From NCBI RefSeq assembly GCF_020906515.1, contig NC_085850.1, positions 2,046,001-2,110,000 of the forward strand: a stretch of DNA of 64,000 nt. Direction: 5' to 3'. Position numbers and translations under genes: made by a program. The notes beneath the pieces were generated by a model that worked only from the letters and a program-made list of their open reading frames with translations, was not told where the DNA came from and searched no databases. Each line of letters begins with the position of its first letter. Position 1 is the first letter of the stretch. Source of the stretch: Vanrija pseudolonga (Eukaryota > Basidiomycota > Tremellomycetes > Trichosporonales > Trichosporonaceae). Positions 56,462 through 64,000 of this stretch are shown here, in pieces.

Positions 56462-57781
56462 ATGAGCGACACGGCCTCGCCGAGACCAAGAAAGCGGCGA
56501 CGCGTGAGCGGTATGTGGCTAACGAGAGGAGTGGTCCATCTAACAGCCACAGCGTCCCCGGCCCCAGGCATAACCCTCGACGACACGGCCTTCCCGCACA
56601 TCCTCGACCAAGTCCTAACCTACGCTTCCCTGCCCACGCTCTACACCCTGCGGCTCGTCTCAAGGTCCGTCCAGACGCGCGTAGACACGCTCCTCTACAC
56701 GCATGTGCGCCTCTCCCTCTCCGCGCAAGACGAGGACGCCGACGGCGAGCCCTACGGCGTGGTGATGTCCGGTCTCGACGCTAAGCTGCCAGGCTTCTGG
56801 CCGCGCACGTCGCAGTGGTGGTCGTTCGCAGTCGGCCTCACGCGGCCAGAGGACTCGCACACCGAGCCCGCGCGCGACGTCGTAGCGGACATCACGCCTC
56901 CGCAGCGGCGCGCGCAGCTCGCGCGCTGGTCCGGCGCGCTAGCGCACGTCCGCACGCTGGACGCCGAGACGGGCGGCATTGCGGCCGGGTGGATCGCGCT
57001 CCATGTCCCCCGGCTCCGCACGCTGCGCGTCTTCTCCGACGAGAAGGGGGTGTATCCCTCCCGCCTGCCGTCGGCGCACACGCTCGTCATCTTCCCGCCG
57101 TCCCAGCCCAGCCTCGAGACGACGAACGGGCCAAGCTACGCCCCGCGGACGCGACACAAGGCGGCGCGCACGCTGCCGCTCGGCGCCAAGCGCGTAGTCT
57201 ACCACGTCAAGTTCCCCGTTGCGCCTGACCCGCTCCTCGTGTGGTCCTGGCCCGAGGGGTACATTGCCGACGAGGAGGTGTTCGTGTTCTCCGACTCGGC
57301 ACCGAATATCGTGCCGGGCGAGTTCTTCGTGTGCCAGGCCGTCATGCGGCACGGCGTCTCGCGGCGCTTCCCCAAACTCGCGGCCGAGGTCGCGCGCCGC
57401 ATACGACGAGGGGTCAAGGTCACGCTGGTCGACTACGACCTGATTGACGGCATCTGGCTCCAGTTCGAGCCGGGCAGCATGCGCCGCCAGCTGCTCGACT
57501 GTATCGGCGAGCTGTTGGCCCAGGAGGAGGAGGGCAAAGAGGCTGATCTCGTGCTGCCTGTCCCTGCTGGCGCGGTGGACGAGCTGCTGCACTTTGTCAG
57601 CGGCGAGGAGTGGCGCGCGGGCCTGAGTGATGAGGACGCCGCGCTGTTCGCCGTGCCGGAGAGAGCTACTGCACTGCTGGAGCGCGTGAGGGAGAAGAAC
57701 CACGCCGAGGACAAGCTCTCCAGCATGATTATCAACACGCTCCGACATGAGATTCCCGGCCCGCACCCGTTTGACGACTAG
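56462..57781 (+). CDS. F-box-like protein, local paralog family member 1
   Basis: Two exons (56462-56510, 56547-57781) give 427 residues. After a basic start (RPRKRRRVS) an F-box-like helical segment reads FPHILDQVLTYASLPTLYTL then RLVSRSVQTRVDTLLYTHV. The body shares a set of blocks with the next two genes: LRTLRVFSDEKGVY, HTLVIFPPS, KRVVYHVKF, EVFVFSDSAPN, VTLVDYDLIDGIWLQFEPGS and LHFVSGEEWRAGLSDED. F-box proteins connect substrates to SCF ubiquitin ligases. The F-box match is weak, so that role is only a suggestion. The 36-nt intron has no stop and may be retained. An upstream in-frame Met lies at about 56387. Confidence 0.75.
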   Translation: MSDTASPRPRKRRRVSGMWLTRGVVHLTATASPAPGITLDDTAFPHILDQVLTYASLPTLYTLRLVSRSVQTRVDTLLYTHVRLSLSAQDEDADGEPYGVVMSGLDAKLPGFWPRTSQWWSFAVGLTRPEDSHTEPARDVVADITPPQRRAQLARWSGALAHVRTLDAETGGIAAGWIALHVPRLRTLRVFSDEKGVYPSRLPSAHTLVIFPPSQPSLETTNGPSYAPRTRHKAARTLPLGAKRVVYHVKFPVAPDPLLVWSWPEGYIADEEVFVFSDSAPNIVPGEFFVCQAVMRHGVSRRFPKLAAEVARRIRRGVKVTLVDYDLIDGIWLQFEPGSMRRQLLDCIGELLAQEEEGKEADLVLPVPAGAVDELLHFVSGEEWRAGLSDEDAALFAVPERATALLERVREKNHAEDKLSSMIINTLRHEIPGPHPFDD

Positions 57782-57852
57782 GAGGTGGTTCATAATGTAA
57801 CATGCAGTGTAGTCTAATGTACGAGATGTATGTGGCGAGTACAGAGCAAGCA

Positions 57853-59283
57853 TCACCACGTCGATTTGAACGGGTCAGGCAGCGAGTGCGCCTTGTTGAC
57901 AACGTCGCGCCATGCCCACTCACGATATCCCCTCTCCCCAGGCTCGCGCTTCCCCACCTCCTTGCGCGGAGCATGCTGCTCCAGCCGGAGCGGTATGGCA
58001 ACCTCGGCGCGGACCTCGTGCGCATACTCGTCGGCACTGACGAAGCGCAGCAGGCGCGCAATGTCATCCTTGGCCTGCGCGTCTGCCTCAGCGCCAGCCG
58101 GCACAGCCGGCGCGCGCGAGCCGCCCCAAGTCCACCCAGCGGCGCGATAGTGCGTGATGGCCGCGCCGACGCCCTCGACCAAGCGCGCGGCAAAGTCGTC
58201 GTCAGGGTCAGTACACGGCTCGGTCCACACGCTCGGGGCTGCGTTCCCCAAGTCGACGAGCGTGACCTTGCGCCCCGCGTGGACACGGCACGCGACAGCG
58301 TCACGCCACACACGACCCCACTGGCGCGTGCGCACAGCGAGCACGTACGCCGCGGCGTCGGGGTCGGGCGTGTCGAGCTGCGAGAAGCGCGACGCGCGCA
58401 CCGGCTCGCTGGCGGCCGCTGACGCTCGCAGCGGCGGGTCAAGCGGCGGCGCGAAGACGAACACGTCCGACGCGGTAGCAGTGTAGGACAGGAAGCGTTC
58501 GCTGAAGAAGACGAGGTCGACAGACTCGGGCGCAAAGTGGATATGGTGCACGGCGTGCGCTGCGCCCGCGGTGGGGAGGAACGGCTCCGGAGCGAGCGGG
58601 TACACGTACGGCCTGTTCTTGAGCGCCGTCAGCGCGAGCGAGTAGAGCGGTGGCGGGGGAAAGATGACCAGTGTGCGGCTGGCGGGGAGGACGACGTTGT
58701 CGCTGGCGCTGGTCGGGTAGGCGCCCGCCGTGATGCGCAGCATGTCGAGGTGCAGCTCGAGCGAGGACAGGAAGGAGAGCACGCCGGCCGAGGCGTCCCG
58801 GATGTCCAGGACGCGCGTGTGTCGCTTGATCCGTTCGCCGAGGGCTGCGAGCTGCCCGGCGTCGCGGTCTGCGCTGGCGCCGGACCACCATGCCCGCGGG
58901 TAGACCTCTGCGCCGGGCAGGCCCGCGCCCCACCCGCCGCTGAAGGATGCCCAGCCCCACCCGCCGGCCCAGGTCCCGAAGTTGCTCTGTGGTATCAGCG
59001 GCGGCGCGTGCAACGCTCACGAGGTGCAGATGTTTACCTCTGTACCGGGCTCACGGACGAGTGCCGAGCGTATTGGGACGGGGTAGCCTTCCCCTCTGGA
59101 AGTATAGCCGTCGCTATCGCCCACGACGACATGCCCGAACAGCCGTGCGTCGGCGGCCTCGCGCAGCGCTTTCGAGGTGCCGCGCAGGGCGAGTAGCACA
59201 TCCGGGTCTGCGTGGTCCAGCACCATTGACATTAGGTGCGGGTACGACGCGTGGTCGAAGCCCTCTGCGACGGTGGCGGGCAT
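57853..59283 (-). CDS. F-box-like protein, local paralog family member 2
   Basis: Two exons (59038-59283, 57853-58986) give 459 residues. The F-box-like start is FDHASYPHLMSMVLDHADPD then VLLALRGTSKALREAADARL. The family blocks are more diverged than in the other two: RTLVIFPPPPL, AVHHIHFAPESVD, DVFVFAPPL, VTLVDLGNAAPSVWTEP and LLRFVSADEYAHEVRAEV. It is convergent with member 1, with 71 bp between their stop codons. An Ala/Gly/Trp-rich segment (GGWGWASFSGGWGAG) is specific to this copy. Its function is unknown. Confidence 0.75.
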
Positions 59284-59529
59284 AGCGAGTGTGATGGTTG
59301 ATGCAAGTCTGATTGCAGAAGTCGATCTTATCAATCACAACATGACGTCGCCGGACGAGGTTTCCCACGGAAGCTAAGTCGATCACAACAACAAAGGCGG
59401 CAAGTGGCAGGTGACAATGTTGCATATTTTGCACAAGAGCGCCAGCCGAGCGTCAAGGGTGAACTCTGCATGGCCTACCGCGGCCTTCTCCTTCTCCTCT
59501 GAACCACCTCTCATGACCACTGAATGGTT

Positions 59530-61415
59530 CTACGCCACAACACAACCTTCGTTCGATCGCAGCACCCATTCGAATACAGCATTGTTCGCATGGCGGTCGG
59601 TCTCGCGAGCAAGACGCATGAACTCGGCGTACTGCAGGTAAGCGATGAACCAGACTGGTCACTCACCGTATCTGGAATTCGAGCAGCCTCAAACTCAACA
59701 GGCGAAAGACGCTGCTTGTAGTCCTTCCCGCTGATGCAGATGAGTCTCTCCCCGACCGCCTTTGTCGCATCGTCACGAGTCATTGTCGGAGGGGCAGGGT
59801 CGACTTGCGCGTTGGGTGTGAGCGCGAGCAGGTTGGCCACCAGCGTCGCCATGTTGGCTGCGACCGTCTGGGAATGCGAGCCGTCCTGCAGGCTGCGCGT
59901 CACGGCCTCGGTGATGCGCTTCAGCCCGAGCTCTGCAGTCGTGTCCGGCTCAAAATCGAGCCAGATTTGATCCACGAGATCATAGTCGACGAGGACGCAC
60001 TTGAGGCCGCGAAAGATGGCGAGGGCGAGATGCGACGCGAGCTGCTCCCATTTAGGACGGACGGTTGTGCCGCCCTGGACGTGGCGGTGGATGCACTTTT
60101 TCGCGCTTGCCACCTCGTCGTCGTGGAGGTTGGGGGCAGCTTCACTGAAGAGGTACACTCCCACGGTGTTCTCGAGTCGGAACTTGGGAGCGTCGTTCGC
60201 GACAGACTTGTTACCACCAAGGAGGAGCGGGAAGAGTTGAGTCTTGTTGAGGACACCTAGTTTGACGTGGAAGATGACGCGCTCGGGTGGCTGAAGCACC
60301 CCGCGAGTGCGAACTGGGATATTGCTAAAGGAAGCTGCGAGTTGGCGGAATTGGTGCGCACCCTTGGCAAGGTTTTGAACAGCAGCGGGGAGGGTCTTGA
60401 ATCTCTTGCTCGCTTCAACCGCATGACCCGACGGGAAGACGACAATGTTTCTCGCTGAGAACGACACTCGCGAGTCGTAGTAAAGCCCATGCTCGTCGGG
60501 GAAGATGCGCAGCGTCTGGGGGGACAAGACCCGAGTAATCCACGCAAGGAAAGTTCCTTTGGGGGCCGAGTATGTGCCCATGCCGTGGATATCGAGCGTC
60601 TTCACGCGCTTGAGAAGTGCAAGCAGTCTGTCGTTGACGCGGAAGTCGATCCGATAGAGCGCAATGCGCATGGCAAGCAGATCGAGGGGGTCGCGCGGTG
60701 CCTCAAGCCTGGAGCCAAAGTGCCGCTGGAAGTCAAACGACTTCTTGTCGGTGAGACTCTTGAAGCGGTCCTGATGTAGCCGTTTCCCATGCTCGCGAAC
60801 AAAGGTCTCGCGGTCCTTCCACCAGCGAGCCTGTTGTGTGCCAAAGCCTGGGAGGTTGATGCCCAGGGCAAGGCCCGAAGTGAAGTAGAAGAGACTCGAG
60901 TCACTGCCAGACGACAGGCTGCCGGCCGCCTCGTATGCTGCGGATGGCTTGCGCGGCGAGATGACCACATGAGCAAAGATCTTCGCGTCGATGTAACCGC
61001 ACATCCAGCTCGAGGCTGCGCGGAGGCGAATGGCAGCATGGGGCGAGCACTCGATGATCCGGTCGAGCAGGTGTGGGAAGTATGCAAAGTCGATGATCGC
61101 GGTGTTGTCTGGTGCTGCAGCCAGCGGCGACGCGCGCTTCTTGCCCCGGGGTCCTGGGCGCGAGCGCGCAGGGGAGTGGTTGGCGCCGAGGTACTCCACA
61201 TCCGGGATAGCCAGGGCGCGGAACGACGAGACGAGGTCGTCGTCGTCGTCGCTGTCGACGACGGTCACGCGGTGCTTGGGCTGTGCTGGGCGAGTAGTGC
61301 GGCGGCGCGGCGTGAGCGGCTGGCGGCGGCGGCGCGGGGTCATGCCCGTGCAGACGATATCGTCGTCGCTGTCATCGTCTGATACGAGGGATATGATGGG
61401 TGTCGAGGGGGTCAT
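59530..61415 (-). CDS. F-box-like protein, local paralog family member 3
   Basis: Two exons (59667-61415, 59530-59631) give 616 residues. An acidic/basic N-terminal extension (ISLVSDDDSDDDIVCTG; TPRRRRQPLTPRRR) contains two aspartate runs. The F-box-like segment is FAYFPHLLDRIIECSPHAAI then RLRAASSWMCGYIDAKIF. Shared blocks are LRIFPDEHGLYYDS, ARNIVVFPSG, ERVIFHVKLG, VGVYLFSEAAPN, CVLVDYDLVDQIWLDFEPD and LICISGKDYKQRLSPVEFEA. The last exon (YAEFMRLARETDRHANNAV) is supported by a GTGAGT donor and GCAG acceptor; without that splice the frame runs on into basic nonsense. Its role is unknown. Confidence 0.75.
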
Positions 61416-62285
61416 GGGTAGCAGCAGTGGTGGTGACAAGTGATGAGTGATGGCGTGGTTGACGGATTGGTCTGTTTTGGTCGTGGTTGATTTGTTTCTC
61501 GGTGAGACAATGACAACACACGCCAACTTGATTCCGTCGACCATTGTGGGTCACACTCACTCGCCACCAAGCCGTCGCTGATCACCATGCTGCAGCAGTT
61601 GTCATTTCCGTCTTGCACACCTCTAGTCACATGCACTGCACTGGATACATAGAACGCGAGTGCGGTGCATACTTGTGCGCACTGTCGGTTGGCGATCAAG
61701 CCAGGGTGACACGAAAAGCAAAGTGGCAGTGTGGCATTGCAGTGGTAGAAAGAAAACCCATTCACACCGGCGCTAAAATATGCGGGCTGGCTGCTGTGCG
61801 ACGAAGGCCAAAACAAGAAGAAGATAAGTGAAATACAAAACAGTGGGCAGCTTCAGCTTACCGGGGCCCTAACGACAAAAACTCGCTTCGAGACGCTTTG
61901 ACTTACCGATAACCATTTCTGGATCGTCATCCAGGGTGGCGGGTCGAAAGCATCCGGGTGATCAACATGAAGGATTGGCGGCCGCCGCCCCTCCACGGAT
62001 CGAACTCCGGTCATCTATGCTGAGTATCGAGTCTAATCCCACAAGTGGTCTTAAACGATTCACCGAGCGGCGACGAACAGGAAGCGATGAAAACAGGCGG
62101 CGCCGATGGCTAATGAACCAGACTCACATGGCCGTTGGAAGCAAAGCAGCGCTTGCCGCCAAATGTCCGCAATGCGTGCACCGTTCTCTCAGACTTTTCT
62201 TCAAAGTGGGTCGTGCTCAAATTAGGCATAGACTAGAGAACTTCTCGACATGCATGCGCGTTTTCTACATTCTGGGTGCGCTTCA
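61416..62285. other. intergenic region
   Basis: 870 bp between F-box-like member 3 and the RNase III-like gene. There is no supported gene. A stretch at 61984-62071 has paired ends and a box-B-like motif on the minus strand but does not fold as a tRNA. Confidence 0.45.
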
Positions 62286-64000
62286 CTAGGCAATGCGGCC
62301 AACAGAAAGCTCGTGCCTGAGCCACTGGAGGAGAGGGGTGAAAGCGGGAATCAAGTAGCTACTAGCACCTTCCCACTGCTTGTCCTGGACAAGCGCATAG
62401 ACTGCCGCTCGGAAGATGTCGGCCTCAGTCTTGTAGTTACCCGGACCATAAGGGCCCCCAATGACCTGTTCGTCAAGCTTGAGCTTGGAGGTAAGGAGAC
62501 GGAGCACCGGCAGCCTGACGATGTAGCCAACCAGCCTCTGCACAGGGTCAGCTCGGCTGTACGACCGCCATTGTGCTCACCATCCTTTGCTTTCCAGTGA
62601 GTTCGCCAAACGTGTTCACAATCTCCCACACAACCCCCTCGAGGAGCGCGTGTCCAGAGGCTGCAATGTTTGTGAAGGTGGCACTATCACTTCGGGTGCC
62701 TTGACCGTTGGGGATGGCGAGGGCGGTCCGCAAAATGGCCGACTCCCCGAAAGCTGGTAGGGGCGGGAAGGCGGCGACGGGGAGGTTGGTGACGACGTGA
62801 GTCAGCATGCTTGTCGTGCAGCAGCGGCAGAGGCCACACGGCGCTGCCGTCTTCCAGCCTCCGATCGGCACGGTGGTGGCGTTCTTGCGCATGCGGCGCT
62901 TGTGAGGGCAAGTGCACCGCGGGACATTGCAGTCCTCGATGGCAGGCTTAACAGCGATAGCGGGGGCGGCAGGCGGAGCGGTAACGTTCATGGCCTCCTC
63001 TTCATCGTCGAGGGCCTGCCTGGCTCGGCGGGGCCTCTTCTGACGACGGTTCCTCTTGGCGCGGGGTGCTGAGACAGTTAGCTTCATTCTCTCCACTTCC
63101 GTCTGGTACTCACTGAGTTCGTCGCCGGTACGCTTGCCGTTGTCGTTTCGCCTGGCGCCCTCCACTGCCTCGGCGTCGGGTGCCCTCTCTCCCTCTCCCT
63201 CCGCCCCGCCATTCTCAATGACCTCCGCTCCAGGCTCCTCGGGAGCAGCGCCACCCTCACCCTCCCCCGGGGCATTGGCCTCTGCGCCCGCTCCATCGGC
63301 AGGCGGAACGACCTCCTTGTCGCCTTCGGCGGTCGGAAGGGGCTCGGCTGTTGGCTCCGGGGTGACGGTCTTGGCGAGGCGACGACCATCATCACGAATG
63401 TCATCGTCGGCAGTGGAAACGGCGGCGGGCGATTCGCCGGCGAGCTCGACAGCGGCCTCGGAGCCCTCCACGCCGATCTCGGCGGCATTGTCTACCTGGG
63501 GTGCCGTGGTACCGTCAACCTCTTCGCCAGTGAGGCGAGGCGGGGTACCTGTCACAGTTGGTTCACCGGCACCGATCTGGTGGGCCGACGATGCCTCACC
63601 CTGGGCAGGGGGACCAGGGTGGACACTGAGCTCCTCCGTACCTGCCTCCACTCCACCTGGAACCTCGATAGCGCCGTCGTCGGACGGAGCGAGGCGACGC
63701 TCAGAAGTCGCCGGTGACGAGTTGAGCTCCGACAGCCCATCGGTGTCGAGGCGTGTGATGGAAGGCCGGGGAGTAAGGGGTGAAGAAGTGAGCGCCGAGA
63801 GCGGATCACTGCCAGAGTCAATGTCAAGCGACGGGGTGGCGTCGCGAGGGTCGCGGTGGTCGTCGTCGGGGGCGGCAGCGGTGGCGGGGGTGGCGGTGGC
63901 GGTCGGCATCTCGGACTCAGATGCATCTGAGACACCTTCGGCTGCAAGTTCCACAGGCTCAGTGTCGGGGCTGAGCGGGTATGCGGAGCGACCAGTGTTC
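62286..64000 (-). CDS. 5'-truncated gene: acidic region, Cys cluster and degenerate RNase III-like domain
   Basis: Three exons are visible (63114-64000 and beyond, 62581-63068, 62286-62537), giving about 541 residues; the N-terminus lies outside the window. The first part is acidic and disordered. A basic segment follows (PRAKRNRRQKRPRRARQAL), then a cysteine-rich stretch, CNVPRCTCPHKRRMRKN and CGLCRCC, which may bind zinc. The C-terminal 130 residues follow the RNase III endonuclease fold in order: ILRTALAIPN, FTNIAASGHALLEGVVWEIV, the segment from RLVGYIVRLPVLRLL, then KTEADIFRAAVYALVQDKQW. The signature acidic residues are replaced (GHALL where active enzymes have GDALL; ADIFRA where they have ADVFEA), so catalysis is unlikely. 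The fold call is by eye. The 45-nt intron 63069-63113 is free of stops. Confidence 0.65.

Noticed and set aside
61984-62071. Possible tRNA on the minus strand (paired 7-nt ends and a GAGTTCGATCC box-B-like motif)
   Set aside because: The motif does not sit in a foldable T arm next to the acceptor stem, there is no convincing A box or anticodon arm, and the stem pairs 50-64 and 52-62 fail.
1491-64000. An Argonaute/RNase III-like RNA-silencing gene cluster
   Set aside because: The two genes are 56 kb apart with about twenty unrelated genes between them, so proximity gives no real support.
1-64000. Retroelements, DNA transposons or CRISPR arrays
   Set aside because: I saw no reverse transcriptase, integrase or transposase motifs, no long terminal or inverted repeats with target duplications, and no regularly spaced repeats.

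Overview
The window is nuclear DNA of a GC-rich basidiomycete, most consistent with a tremellomycete yeast or yeast-like fungus (Trichosporonales type). The evidence is dense genes, most split by short introns (about 35-60 nt) with GTGAGT/GTAAGT/GTGGGT donors, a CTGAC or CTAAC branch site and CAG acceptors; short intergenic gaps; pyrimidine-rich leaders; and a gene set typical of that group (Argonaute, Zn2Cys6 regulators, Alg12, Pmp3-type proteins, a SIN scaffold). I see no bacterial operon, CRISPR array, rRNA or intact mobile element. Exon structures were built by hand from frame, splice signals and protein similarity; for every spliced gene below except the Pmp3-domain gene the exon lengths sum to an open frame.

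Layout. 0-10 kb: the end of an unrecognised gene, a 16-exon Argonaute, a BAR-domain protein and a PQ-loop vacuolar transporter. 10-20 kb: a fused fumarylacetoacetate-hydrolase/alpha-beta-hydrolase enzyme, an aldo-keto reductase, an ACSF3-like acyl-CoA synthetase, a TXNDC17-like thioredoxin, and ALG12. 20-28 kb: a small membrane protein, a Zn2Cys6 factor with a run of micro-exons, and an MFS sugar transporter. 28-43 kb: a Cdc11/Nud1-type spindle-pole scaffold, the nucleolar GTPase Grn1, a membrane-anchored six-hairpin glycosidase, a Gfo/Idh/MocA oxidoreductase and an L-arabinitol/xylitol dehydrogenase. 43-50 kb: two paralogous short Zn2Cys6 factors flanking a protein with a C-terminal Pmp3 domain. 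50-56 kb: a Cep57/Ppc89-type spindle-pole protein, a Snx41/Atg20 sorting nexin and proteasome subunit beta-2. 56-64 kb: three diverged paralogs of an F-box-like family, then a cut-off gene with an acidic N-terminus, a cysteine cluster and what looks like a catalytically degenerate RNase III fold.

The genes do not form one pathway. Small functional themes recur: carbon use (sugar transporter, arabinitol/xylitol dehydrogenase, aldo-keto reductase, two-domain hydrolase, acyl-CoA synthetase), spindle pole/septation (Cdc11/Nud1 and Cep57/Ppc89 homologues), and small-RNA biology (Argonaute, and possibly the RNase III-like gene 56 kb away). The most notable items are the enzyme fusion at 10.4-12.5 kb, the degenerate RNase III-like protein at 62.3-64 kb, the micro-exon run at 23.36-23.57 kb and the F-box-like paralog cluster.
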